Shown here: positions 34,401 through 45,790 of the stretch, in pieces
Numbering within the stretch: the first letter of the stretch is position 1
Layout of the letters: the number at the start of each line of letters is the position of its first letter
Assembly (NCBI RefSeq): GCF_036320965.1
Contig: NC_092270.1
Span: forward strand, 17,464,908 to 17,528,907
Reading direction: 5' to 3'
Source of the DNA: Panulirus ornatus
Lineage: Eukaryota > Arthropoda > Malacostraca > Decapoda > Palinuridae
DNA length: 64,000 bases
Notes under the pieces: generated by a model
The model's database searches: none
What the model was told of the DNA's origin: nothing
The model's input: the letters and a program-made list of their open reading frames with translations, nothing else
Made by a program: the position numbers and the translations under genes

Positions 34401-34850
34401 TGCAAAGAATAGAGTGAATTGGAACAATGTGGTATACAGGGGTAGACGTGCTGTCAATGGATTGAACCAGGGTATGTGAAGTGTCTGGGGTAAACCATGG
34501 AAAGTTTTGTGGGGCCTGGATGTGGAAAGGGAGCTATGGTTTCGGTGCATTATTACATGAGGTACCTCGCATACATGAGGGGAGAGGGGGTTGTTATTCC
34601 ATGTGTGGCGAGGTGGCGATGGGAATAAATAAAGGCAGACAGTATGAATTATGTACATGTGTACATATGTATATGTCTGTGTGTATATATATGTATACAT
34701 TGAGATGTATAGGTATGTATATTTATGTGTGTGGACGTGTATGTATATACATGTGTATGTGGGTGGGTTGGGCCATTTTCTCATCTGCTTCCTTGTGCTA
34801 CCTCGCTAACACGGGAGACAGTGACAAAGCAAAATAAACAAAAAAAAATA
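31451..34850 (+). mobile_element. RTE-like LINE copy Q, near full length (3.4 kb)
   Basis: The most complete copy in the window. It carries the apparent 5' end (taactttctaaaagaggaaa, shared in reverse with copy T), the ORF start region (LNVCGCNQDENKGEIGSMFE at about 31525), endonuclease, linker, RT, C-terminal domain, the long 3' UTR (34480-34790), tail core (acctcgctaacacgggagac, 34800-34819) and an A-rich then TA tail. The ORF lies about 70 bases from the 5' end, leaving a very short 5' UTR. RTE-clade elements are usually about 3.2-3.5 kb with a single ORF, which fits. Confidence 0.95.
31520..34479 (+). pseudogene. LINE ORF: APE endonuclease, reverse transcriptase, C-terminal domain
   Basis: Encodes the replication protein of the LINE: the nuclease nicks target DNA and the RT copies the RNA from that nick. 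Visible in order: LDVLALCETKLKGKG (31589-31640; the glutamate of ETK is a catalytic residue of APE nucleases), IVMGDLN (about 31928), SGHYLVEVK (SDHYL in sisters, so the aspartate before the catalytic histidine is lost), linker, and the RT in one 441-codon frame at 32334-33659 (AAGLDGIAVEFI, VPLYKGKGDK, FMDLEKAYDRVDRDAL, LRQGCVMAPWLFNLF). The frame is then lost; FADDTA is at about 33688 and the C-terminal domain at 33889-34479. Stops near 31760 and 31816 and several small frameshifts make it inactive. The full product would be roughly 980 residues. Confidence 0.9.
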
Positions 34851-34865
34851 TATATATATATATAC

Positions 34866-35597
34866 CATGGAACCATGGAAGCGGAAGTGGATCATAGGGT
34901 GGGGGAGGGGGCGAAAATTCTGGGGGCCTTGAAGAATGTGTGGAAGTCGAGAACATTATCTCGGAAAGCAGAAATGGGTATGTTTGAAGGAATAGTGGTG
35001 CCAACAATGTTGTATGGTTGCGAGGCGTGGGCTATGGATAGAGTTGTGCGCAGGAGGATGGATGTGCTGGAAATGAGATGTTTGAGGACAATGTGTGGTG
35101 TGAGGTGGTTTGATCGAGTGAGTAACGTAAGGGTAAGAGAGATGTGTGGAAATAGAAAGAGCGTGGTTGAGAGAGCAAAAGAGGGTGTTTTGAAGTGGTT
35201 TGGGCACATGGAGAGGATGAGTGAGGAAAGATTGACCAAGAGGATATATGTGTCGGAGGTGGAGGGAACGAGGAGAAGTGGGAGACCAAATTGGAGGTGG
35301 AAAGATGGAGTGAAAAAGATTTTGTGTGATCGGGGCCTGAACATGCAGGAGGGTGAAAGGAGGGCAAGGAATAGAGTGAATTGGAGCGATGTGGTATACC
35401 GGGGCTGACGTGCTGTCAGTGGATTGAATCAAGGCATGTGAAGCGTCTGGGGTAAACCATGGAAAGCTGTGTAGGTATGTATATTTGCGTGTGTGGACGT
35501 ATGTATATACATGTGTATGGGGGGGGGTTGGGCCATTTCTTTCGTCTGTTTCCTTGCACTACCTCGCAAACGCGGGAGACAGCGACAAAGTATAAAA

Positions 35598-35605
<8 letters not shown>
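34866..35605 (+). mobile_element. RTE-like LINE copy R, short-UTR subfamily
   Basis: 5'-truncated young copy starting at TMEAEVDHRVGEGAKILGAL. The C-terminal domain is intact (to VVYRG and a TGA at 35406). The short 3' UTR, tail core (acctcgcaaacgcgggagac) and an A run of 13 follow. It begins inside the (TA)n tail of copy Q, giving a head-to-tail pair. It is nearly identical to the 3' part of copy Z (52010-52740). Confidence 0.93.

Positions 35606-35660
<55 letters not shown>
35606..35660. repeat. (TA)n microsatellite
   Basis: About 55 bases of alternating AT after the A run of copy R, shared with the T-rich tail of the SINE-like element that follows on the other strand. Confidence 0.97.
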
Positions 35661-35664
<4 letters not shown>

Positions 35665-35900
35665 CTTTCTTTTTTTTTAAACTATTTGCCATTTCTTGCG
35701 TTAGCGAGGTAGCGTTAAGAACAGAGGAATGGGCCTTTTTTGGAATATCCTCACCTGGCCCCCTCTGTTCCTTCTTTTGGAAAATTAAAAAAAAAAATGA
35801 GAGGGGAGGATTTCCAGCCCCCCGCTCCCTCCCCTTTTAGTCGCCTTCTACGACACGCAGGGAATACGTGGGAAGTATTCTTAATCCCCTATCCCCAGGG

Positions 35901-35903
<3 letters not shown>
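35661..35903 (-). mobile_element. SINE-like non-autonomous element, best copy
   Basis: Read on the minus strand it begins tatccctggggataggggat, contains cccacgtattccctgcgtgt and aggcgactaaaaggggaggg, then an A/T-rich middle, ttccaaaagaaggaacagag and tcctctgttcttaacgctac, and ends ctcgctaacgcaagaaatgg and an A-rich tail. It is about 240 bases long and non-coding. It is bordered on both sides by (TA)n, suggesting insertion into a TA tract. A further short TA tract lies at 35904-35935. Confidence 0.85.
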
Positions 35904-35941
<38 letters not shown>

Positions 35942-35944
35942 CTA

Positions 35945-38481
35945 TTATCTATTTATTTTGCTTTGTCGCTGTCTCCGGCATTAGCTAGGGACCACAAGAA
36001 AACAGACGAAAGAATGGCCCAACCCACCCACATACACATGTATATACATATACGTCCACACACGCAAATATACATACCTATACATCTTAACGTATACATA
36101 TATATATATACACACACAGACACATACATATATACACATGTACATAATTCATACTGTTTACCTTTATTCATTCCCAGTGCCACCCTGCCACACAAGAAAT
36201 AACAACGCCCTCCCCCCTCACGTGTGCGAGGTACCGCTAGGAAGACAAGAAAGGCCCCATTCGTTCACACTCACTCTCTAGCTGTCATGTAATAATGCAC
36301 CGAAACCACAGCTCCCTTTCCACATCCAGGCCACACACAACTTTCCATGGTTTACCCCAGACGCTTCACATGCCCTGGTTCAATCCATTGACAGCACGTT
36401 GACCCCAGTATACCATATCATTCCAATTTACTCTATTCCTTGCCGGCCTTTCACCCTCCTGCATGTTCAGGCCCCGATCACTCAAAATCTTTTTCACTCC
36501 ATCTTTCCACCTCCAATTTGGTCTCCCACTTCTCCTAGTTCCCTCCACCTCTGACACATATATCCTCTTGGTCAACCTTTCCTCACTCATTCTCTCTATG
36601 TGACCAAACCATTTCAAAACACCCTCTTCTGCTCTCTCAACCACACTCTTTTTATTACCACACATCTCTCTTACCCTTTCATTACTTACTCGATCAAACC
36701 ACCTCACACCACATATTGTCCTCAAACATTTCATTTCCAGCACATCCACCCTTCTGCGCACATCTCTATCTATAGCCCACGCCTCACAACCATACAGCAT
36801 TGTTGGAACCACTATTTCTTCAAACATACCCATTTTTGCTTTTCGAGATAATGTTCTCTACTTCCACACATTCTTCAACGCTCCCAGAATTTTCGCACCC
36901 TCCCCCACCCTATGATTCACTTCCGCTTCCATGGTTCCATCCGCTGCCAAATCCACTCCCAGATATCTAAAACACTTCACTTCCTCCAGTTTTTCTCCAT
37001 TCAAACTTACTTCCAAATTGACTTGTCCCTCAACTCTACTGTACCTAATAATTTGCTCTTATTCACATTTACTCTAAACTTTCTTCTTTCACACACTTTA
37101 CCAAACTCAGTCACCAGCTTCTGCAGTTTCTCACATGAATCAGTCACCGGCGCTGTATCATTAGCGAACAACAACTGACTCACTTCCCAAGCTCTCTCAT
37201 CCACAACAGACTGCATACTTGCCCCTCTTTCCAAAACTCTTGCATTCACCTCCATAACAACCCCATCCATAAACAAATCAAACAACCATGGAGACATCAC
37301 ACACCCCTGCCACAAACCTACATTCACTGAGAACCAATCACTTTCCTCTCTTCCTACACGTACACATGCCTTACATCCTTGATAAAAACTCTTCACTGCT
37401 TCTAACAACTTGCCTCCCACACCATATATTCTTAATACCTTCCACAGAGCATCTCTATCAACTCTATCATATGCCTACTCCAGATCCATAAATGCTACAT
37501 ATAAATCCATTTGCTTTTCTAAGTATTTCTCACATACATTCTTCAAAGCAAACACCTGATCCACACATTCTCTACCACTTCTGAAACCACACTGCTCTTC
37601 CCCAATCTGATGCTCTGTACATGCCCTCACCCTTTGAATCAATACCCTCCCATATAATTTACCAGGAATACTCAACAAACTTATACCTCTGGAATTTGAG
37701 CACTCACCTTTGTCCCCTTTGCCTTTGTACAATGGTACTATGCAAGCATTCCGCCAATCCTCAGGCACCTCACCATGAGTCATACATACATCAAATAACC
37801 TTACCAACCAGTCAACAATACAGTCACCCCCTCTTTAATAAATTCCACTGCAATACCATCCAAACCCGCTGCCTTGTCGGCTTTCATCTTCCGCAAAGCT
37901 TTTACTACCTCTTCTCTGTTTACCAAATCATCCTCCCTAACCCTCTCACTTTGCACACCACCTCGACCAAAACAACCTATATCTGTCACTCTATCATCAA
38001 GCACACTTAACAAACCTTCAAAATACTCACTCCCTCTCCTTCTCACATCACCACTAGTTGTTATCACCTCCCCGTTAGCCCCCTTCACTGAAGTTCCCAT
38101 TTGTTCCCTTGTCTTACACAATTCATTTAACTCCTTCCAAAACATCTTTTTATTCTCTCTAAAATTTAATGATACTTTCTCACCCTAATTCTCATTTGCC
38201 CTCTTTTTCACCTCTTGCACCTTTCTCTTGACCTCTGGCCTCTTTCTTTTATACATCTCCCACTCATTTGCATTATTTCCTTGCAAAAATCATTCAAATG
38301 CCTCTCTCTTCTCTTTCACAATTACTCTTACTTCTTCATCCCACCACTCACTACCCTTTCTAATCTGCCCACCTCCCACACTTCTCATGCCACAAGCATC
38401 TTTTGCACAAGCCATCACTGCTTCCTTAAATACATCCCATTCCTCCCCCACTTCCCTTACCTCCTTTATTCTCACCTTTTT
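35945..38481 (-). mobile_element. RTE-like LINE copy S
   Basis: Minus-strand copy with a long 3' UTR. Frames: 38290-38481 (linker start, EEWDVFKEAVMACAKDACGM), 37801-38145 (REQMGTSVKGANGEVITTSG, VREDDLVNREEVVKALRKMK), 37475-37807 (RT, VPLYKGKGDKGECS), 37007-37420 (SPWLFDLFMDG; the FADD box reads FANDTAPVTDS, so the first catalytic aspartate is replaced) and 36366-36833 (complete C-terminal domain ending RAVNGLNQGM). A CTA codon replaces CTT near 37475, giving a stop (DLE then TAG). The 5' end is truncated and abuts the tail of copy T. Confidence 0.93.
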
Positions 38482-41400
38482 CATTATCATTATACTTTGT
38501 CACTGTCTTCCGCGTTAGCGAGGTAGAGCAAGGAAACAGACGAAAGAATGGCCCAACCCACCCACATACACATGTATATACATACACATCCACATATACA
38601 CATATACATACCTATACATTTCAACTTATACATATGAATACATATACAGACATATACATACAAACACATGTACATAATTCATACTTATTCCTTGATTCAT
38701 TCCTGTTGCCACCCCGCCACACATGAAATGACAACCCTCTTCCCCCGCATGCGTGCGAGGTAGCGCTAGGAAAAGACAACAAAGGCCACATTCGTTCACA
38801 GTCTCTAGTTGTCATGTATAATGCACCAAAACTACAACTCCCTTTCCACATCCAGGCTCCACAAAACATTCCATGGTTTACCCCAGACACTGCACATGCC
38901 CTGGTCCAATCAATTGACACCACATCGACCCCGGTATACCACATCATTCCAATTCACTCTATTCCTTGCATGCCTGTCACCCTCCTGCATGTTCAGGCCC
39001 CGACCGCTCAAAATCTTTTCCACTCTATCCTTCCACCTCCAATTTGATCTCCCACTTCTCCTTGTTCCCTCCACCTCTGACACATATATCCTCTTTGTCA
39101 ATCTTTCCTCATTCATTCTCTCCATGTGACCAAAACCATTTCAAAACACCTTCTCTCAGCCACACTCTTTTTATTACCATACATCTTCTTACCCTTTCAT
39201 TACTTACTCAATCAAACCACCTCATACCACATATTATCCTCAAACATCTCATTTACAACACATCTACTCTCCTCCGCACAACCTTATCTATAGCCCACGC
39301 CTCACAACCATATAACATTGTTGGAACCACTATTCCTTCAAACATACCCATTTTTACTCTCCAAGATAATGTTCTTGACTTCCACACATTTTTCAACACT
39401 CCCAGAAGTTTCACCCCTTCCCCCACCCTGTGACTCACTTCTGCTTCCATGGTGCCATCTGCTGCCAAATCCACTCCCTGATATCTAAAGCACTTCACTT
39501 CCTCCAGTTTTTCTCCATTCAAACTTACCTCCCAACTGACTTGTCCCTCAACTCTACTGTACATAATAAACTTGCTCTTGTTCACATTTACTCTCAGCTT
39601 TCTTCTTTCACACACTTTACCAAACTCAGTCACCAGCTCTGCAGTTTCTCAACCGAATCAGCCACCAGCGCTGTATCACCAGCGAACAACAACTGACTCA
39701 CTTCTCACACCCTCTCATCCACAACAGACTGCATATTTGCCCTTCTCTCCAAAACTCTTGCATTTACCTCCCTACCAACCCCATCCATAAACAAATTAAA
39801 CAACCATGGAGACATCACACATCCCTGCCACAATCTGACATTCACTGAGAACAAATCACTTTCCTCTCTTCCTACTCGTACACATGCCTTACATCCTCGA
39901 TAAATACTTTTCACCAATTCCAGCAACTTGCCTCCCACACCATATATTCTTAATACCTTCCACAAAGCATCTCTATCAACTCTATCATATGCCTACTCTA
40001 GATCCATAAATGCTACATACAAATCCATCTGCTTTTCTAAGTACTTTTCACATTTATTCTTCAAAGCAAACACCTGATCCACACATCCTCTACCACTTCT
40101 GAAACCACACTGCTCTTCCCCAGTCTGATGCTCTGTACATGCCTTCACCCTCTTAATCAATACCCTCCCATATAATTTCCCAGGAATACTAAACAAACTT
40201 ATACCTCTGTAATTTGAACACACACCTTTATCCCCTTTGCCTTTGTAAAATGGCACTATGCATGCATTCTGCCAATCCTTAGGCACTTCACCACGAGTCA
40301 TACATTCCACTGCAATACCATTCAAACCCACGACCTTGCCGGAATTCATCTTCTGCAAAGCTTTCACTACCTCTTCTCTGTTTACCAAATCATTTTCCCT
40401 GACCCTCTCCCTTCGCACACCACCTCAACCAAAACACCCTATATCTGCCACTCTATCATCTAACACATTCAACAAACCTTCAAAATACACGTATTTTGAA
40501 GGTTTGTTGAATGTGTTAGGCATCTCCTTCTCACATCATCACTACTTGTTATTACCTCCCCATTAGCCCCCTTCACCGACATTCCCGTTTGTTCTCGTCT
40601 TATGCACTTTATTTACCTCCTTCCAAAACATCTTTTTATTCTCCCTAAAATTTAATGATACTCTCTCATCCCAACTCTCATTTGCCCTCTTTTTCACCTC
40701 TTGCACCTTTCTCTTGACCTCCTGCCTCTTTCTTTTATACATTTCCCTACAAAAATTGTCCAAACACCTCTCTTTTCTCTTTCACTAATAATCTTACTTC
40801 TTCATCCCACCACTCACTACCTTTTCTAATCTCCCCATCTCCCACGCTTCTCATCCCACAAGCATCTTTTGCACAAGCCATCACTGCTTCCCTAAATGCA
40901 TCCCATTCCTCCCTCACTCCCCTTATGTCATTTGCTCTCACCTTTTTCCACTCTGCTTTCAGTCTCTCCTGGTACTTCCTCACAGAAGTCTCCCTTCCAA
41001 GTTCACTTACTCTCACCACTTTCTTCACCCCAACATTCTCTCTTCTTTTTGAAAACCTCTACAAATCTTCACCTTCACCGCCACAAGATAATGATCAGGC
41101 ATCCCTCTAGTTGCACCTCTCAGCACATTAATATCCAAAAGTCTCTATTTCACATGCCTATCAATGAACACATAATCCAATAACACTCTCTGGCCATCTC
41201 TCCAACTTACATATGTATGCTAATGTATCTCTCTTTTTAAGCCAGGTATTCCCAATCACCAGTCCTTTTTCAGCACACAAATCTACAAGCTCTTCACCAT
41301 TTCCATTTATAACACTGAACACCCCATGTACACCAATTATTCCCTCAACTACCACATTACTCACCTTTAAATTCAAATCACCCATCACTATAACCCTGTC

Positions 41401-41731
41401 TCATGCATCAAAACTGCTAACACACTCACTCGGCTGCTTCCAAAACACTTGCCTCTCTTGATCTTTTTCCTCATGCCCAGGTGCATAGGCCCCAATAATC
41501 ACCCGCCTCTATCCATCCACTTTCAGTTTTACCCATATCAATCTAGTGTTGCTTTGTTTCATTCAGATCCAAAACATCCAGGTACCTCTCCTCAAACATA
41601 CTACATACCTCTCCTTTTTTCTCATCTTGGTCACATCCACACACATTTAGACACCCCAATCTGAGCCTTCGAGGAGGATGAGCACTCCCCGTGTAACTCC
41701 TTCATCTGTTTCCCCTTTTAGAAAGTTAAAA
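38482..41731 (-). mobile_element. RTE-like LINE copy T, near full length (3.25 kb)
   Basis: Starts at the 5' end shared with copy Q (gaaagttaaaatac side near 41731). It shows the LRLGCLNVC-like ORF start (about 41660), the endonuclease (41161-41388: MMGDLNLKVSNVVVEGIIGV), the linker (40747-41028), the RT (39993-40418: FRSGRGCVDQVFALKN; 39705-39965: GCVMSPWLFNLFMDG), the C-terminal domain (38910-39633) and the long 3' UTR to 38482. The FADD box reads LLFAGDTALV (39660-39690), so the first aspartate is lost. It carries the palindromic insertion at 40460-40519 and a deletion of about 50 bases after ACIVPFYKG-VECMT. Confidence 0.93.
40460..40519. repeat. Perfect 29-bp inverted repeat with 2-base spacer
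   Basis: Arm 40460-40488 (ctaacacattcaacaaacct and on) is followed by two bases and then its exact reverse complement at 40491-40519. Sister copies have only the first arm followed by actcactcc. The second arm and spacer are therefore an insertion templated by the adjacent sequence. Confidence 0.95.
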
Positions 41732-42688
41732 TACATTTTAACATATACAAATATATACGTACATAGACATATACATATATACACATGTACATAATTCATA
41801 CTTACTGCCTTTATATTCATTCCCGTCGCCACTTCGCCACATATGAAATGACAGCCCCCTCCCCCTGCATACATGCAAGGTAGCGTTAAGAAAAGACAAT
41901 AAAGGCCACATTCATTCACACTCAGTCTCTAGCTGTCATGTATAATGCACCGAAACAACAGTGCCCTTTCCACATCCAGGCCCCACAAAACTTTCCATGG
42001 TTTACTCCAGACATTTCACAACCATTGACAGCATGTCGATCCTGGTATACCACATCTTTCCAATTCACCCTATTCCTTGCATACCTTTAACCCTCCAGCA
42101 TGTTTAGGCCCCGATCACTCAAAATCTTTTTCACTCCATCTTTCCACCTCCAATTTGGTCTCCCACTTCTCCTCGTTCCCTCCACCTCTGACACATATAT
42201 CCTCTTTGTCAATCTTTCCTCACTCATTCTCTCCATGTGACCAAACCATTTCAAAACACCCTCTTCTGCTCTCTCAACCACACTCTTTTTATTACCACAC
42301 ATCTCTCTTACCCTTTCATTACTTACTCGATCAAACTGCCTCACACCACATATTGTCCTCAAACATCTCATTTCTAACACATCCACCCTCCTCAGCACAA
42401 CTCTATCTATAGCCCATGCCTTACAACCATATAACATTGCTGGAACCCCTATTCCTTCAAACATACCCATTTTTGCTTTCCGAGTTAATGTTCTCGCCTT
42501 CCACATATTTTTCAACACTCCCAGAACTCCCCCCCCTACACCCCCCATGCCTCACTTCCGCTTCCATGGTTCCATCCACTGTCAAATCCACTCCCAGATA
42601 TCTAAAACACTTCACTTCCTCAAGTTAATCTCTTCACCATTTCCATTTACAACACTGAACACCCCATGTACACGAATTATACCCTCAA
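41732..42688 (-). mobile_element. RTE-like LINE copy U, internally deleted
   Basis: The 3' end is truncated within the UTR (acatatacaaatatatacgt side). The C-terminal domain is intact in 42087-42548 ([54 protein letters not shown]). Upstream of LEEVKCF the sequence jumps at about 42630 to a piece of the endonuclease (EGIIRVHGVFSVVNGNGEE, 42640-42685), so about 1.9 kb of linker and RT are deleted. This is a deletion derivative. Confidence 0.85.
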
Positions 42689-44015
42689 TTGGAGAAGGCA
42701 TATGACAGAGTTGATAGAGATGCTATGTGGAAGGTATCAAGAGTATATGGTGTGGGAGGTAAGTTGCTAGAAGCAGTGAAAAGTTTTTATCAAGGATGGA
42801 AGGCAAGTGTATCACTAGGAAGAGAGGAAAATGATTGGTTCCCAGTGAATGTAGGTTTGTGGCAGGGGTGTGTGATGTCTTCATGGTTGTATAATTTGTT
42901 TATGGATGGGGTTGTTAGGGAGGAGAATGCAAGAGTTTTGCAGAGGGGGCAAGTATACAGTCTGTTGCAGATGAGAGGGCTTGGGAAGTGAATCAGTTGC
43001 TGCTCGCTGATGATACAGCGCTGGTGGCTGATTTGGGTGAGAAACTGCAGAAGTTGGTAACTGAGTTTGGTAAAGTGTGTGAAAGAAGAAAGCTGAGAGT
43101 AAATGTGTATAAGATCAAGGTTATTAGGTACAGTAGAGTTGAGGGACAAGTTAATTGGAAGGTAAGTTTGAATGGAGAAAAACTGGTGGAAGTGAAGTGT
43201 TTTAGATATCTGGGAGTGGATTTAGCGGTGATGGAACTATGGAAGCAGAAGTGAGTCACAGGGTGGGGGAGAGGCGAAGGTTCTGGGAGCAATGAAGAAT
43301 GTGTGGAAGACGAGAACATTATCTTGGAGAGCAAAAATGGGTATGCTTAAAGGAATAGTGGTTCCAAAAATGTTATATAGGTGCGAGGCATGGGCTATAC
43401 ATAGGGTTGTGTGGAGGAGAGTGGATGTGTTGGAAATGAAATGTTTGAGGACAATATGTGGTGTGTGGTGGTTTGATTGAGTAAGTAATGAAAGGGTAAG
43501 AGAGATGTGTGGTAATATAAAAGAGTGTGGTTGAGAGAGCAGAAGAGGGTTATTGAAATGGTTTGGTCGCATAGAGAGAATGAGTGAGGAAAGATTGACG
43601 AAGAGGACATATGTGTCAAAGGTGGAGGGAACAAGGACAAGCTGGAGACCAAATTGGAGGTAGAAGGATGGAGCGAAAAAGAATTTAAGTGATCAGGGCC
43701 TGAACATACAGGAGGGTGAAAGGAATGGAAAGCAATTGAGTGAATTGGAAGGATGTGAGATACCGTGGTTGACATGCTGTCAATGGACTGAACCAGGGAA
43801 TGTGAAGCATTTGGGGTAAACCATAGAAGGTTTTGTGGGGCCTAGATGTGGAAAGGGAGCTGTGGTTTTGGTGCATCAAAAATGACAGCTACAGACTGAA
43901 TGTGAACAAATGTGACCTTTCTTGTGTTTTCCTGTAACTACCTTGCTGAAGGGGGGATGCTATTTCCTGTGTGCCATGGTAGCGACAGGAACGGATGGTG
44001 GCAAGGGAGTAAGAA
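42689..44015 (+). mobile_element. RTE-like LINE copy V
   Basis: Starts at EKAYDRVDRDAMWKVSRVYG and runs to a 3' UTR of the older type (ctaccttgctgaagggggga). Frames at 42689-42991 (NVGLWQGCVMSSWLYNLFMDG), 42988-43254 (LLLADDTALVADLGEKLQK, with LADD for FADD) and 43292-43480. A TGA in the WFD-RVSN segment and frameshifts break it. Confidence 0.9.
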
Positions 44016-44017
44016 TA

Positions 44018-44490
44018 TAAATATCCTCTTTGTCAACTCCTCAACGCCCATTCTCTCCATATTTCCAAACCATTTCATCCCCGCCTCTTCAACTCTATCA
44101 ACCACACTTTACCATACATCTCTATTACTCATCTATTGCATGATCATACCATTCTTAAACATTTCATTACCAACATATTCACCCCCATATGCTTATCGTC
44201 ATCTTCTGCCCATGCTTCGCATCCATGCAACAGTGTTGAGACCTTCAAACATACCCATTGTTGCCCTTCCAGAAAAATCTATCCATTGTTGCCCTTTCAA
44301 GACATTCTTCAATACTCCTAGAACCTCTGCCTCCTCACCTACCCTGTGACTCACTTGTGCTTCCATGGTTCCTCCATTTGCTGCCCAGTCCAATCCCAAG
44401 TACCCAAATTCCTTCACTTCCTGCAAAATTACTCCAATAAAATGGACGCCCCAACTAGCCTGTCCCTCTACCATAGTGAACTAAATATCT
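44018..44490 (-). mobile_element. Older, diverged relative of the LINE (C-terminal domain)
   Basis: Minus-strand sequence with weak but ordered similarity. 44199-44474 reads GVHFIGVILQEVKEFGYLGL then DWAANGGTMEAQVSHRVGEE and LGVLKNVLKG, matching LNGEKLEEVKCFRYLGVDLA, TMEAEVSHRVGEG and LGALKNVWK of the main family. Further matches to FGxMERM lie near 44060. It represents an older subfamily. Confidence 0.75.
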
Positions 44491-44984
44491 TTACTTTTAG
44501 TTAAATCTATTCTCAACTTCCTCCAATCACAACTCACATTTTTTTTACATATGATCAAGTGCACAAAAAACTATCAGAATCTTTAATTCTTTTATGCATT
44601 ATAAGTTAAGCATTCCTAAAATACATTACAGTATTTAGTGGATTGGCTAATTCTAAGTAAGGTGACAGGGTTGTAGCAGTGGAAACTAAAGTTGGCAAGG
44701 GGCATGGCATAAGTGCTGCAGATACAGCTAGTCCTAAGAGAAAGAATATGACAGTCCATCAAGGTCACTAACACGTTACCAAGGCTTCCAGGTAGGTCTT
44801 GTACACTCACCTTTTGTTTGTGTTGCCATCTACTTTAAGTCAACATAGCCTACAATATATCTAGAATTTAACTTATGGCAAAAAATTACATGTGGCGAAT
44901 GATGCTAATAGCAACCTGCTATGTAAGCAAAGCTTGACATCATTAGCACCATACGAGTTAGGGAAGCTGAGCTACAATCAAGGC

Positions 44985-45240
44985 TGGAGACTGTTGAGTT
45001 GCCCATCATGGAGGAGAGAAAACTATGTACAGGATGACTGTACCACAGCAAAAAGCTAAGAAAGAAGCCTGCTTCAGTATCAAGGTGCTGGATAACTGGA
45101 ACAAGCTAAGCGACAAAATAGTGAGTACTTGGAGCATACAGAAAAGAAGCTGGTTTACAAGATGAACTTCAAGAGACGGAGCCCAATGAGTGTGAAATCC
45201 TTCTAGTACTGTACAAACATATAATTACGAATAGGTAATT
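44985..45240 (+). mobile_element. CR1/L2-like LINE remnant, extreme 3' end
   Basis: The frame near 45078-45165 reads CFSIKVLDNWNKLSDKIVST, which corresponds to the conserved WNxLP/S motif at the C-terminus of CR1/L2/Jockey-type RT proteins (typically FFxxRVVxxWNxLP). The sequence after it, acttcaagagacggagccca then aggtaattacat, resembles the 3' end of such elements in decapods as I remember them. No intact frame remains. Confidence 0.55.
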
Positions 45241-45586
45241 ACATATAAAAAGCACAAAGAGAGTGAATTTTGGGCCTTGTTTCGGGAAAGGTGATATGGG
45301 AAATGTGTTGGACAAGTGGCTAGCATCACTGCAGGGGGCAATCAATATGACTGGAAAAAGTTGGGGAAACACTGGGGAGGGGTGCACAGCAAATCTTCCA
45401 TATTTCTATTATGGACTAAGCAGTAGCCTAGTCAAAGGCAAGAGGTGAATGCCATTGACTGTGTGCCCTGGAAAACCAGCAAGGTGATTTCATATATCCC
45501 TTGCAGGAAGTAGGTACAGGTGCTGTATTTCTGAACAGATATGGATAGGGGGGTCTCTTCCGTAGACTAATATTTACTTTGGGAAA

Positions 45587-45790
45587 ATGCATTGGGGGAC
45601 ACATGACACAGGTACCTTTTCAGACCAAGTTGGATGGACCAATGGTGTCCCACGGGGCTCAGTCTTCGAGCTGCTGCTGTTCCTGATTTGTGTGGGTAAC
45701 TTGCCGGAGGAACTCGAATCGAGCCTGAATGTGTTTGCGGGTGATGCTAAACTTGTGGGAAAAATAATGAGTTTTCAGGATTGCAACTAA
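45587..45790 (+). pseudogene. CR1/L2-like RT fragment
   Basis: 67 codons containing TNGVPRGSVFELLLFLICVG then NLPEELESSLNVFAGDAKLV. This matches RT motifs 4 and 5 (consensus [22 protein letters not shown] and FADDTKL), but the catalytic FADD is changed to FAGD. It is unrelated in sequence to the dominant RTE-like family, which has LRQGCVMSPWLFNLF at this position. It lies after, not before, a C-terminal fragment of the same class, so these are two scraps or a rearranged copy. Confidence 0.72.

Noticed and set aside
44820..44870. Minus-strand segment ending at a consensus donor gtgagtgt
   Set aside because: All three frames between the nearest acceptor and this donor contain stops.
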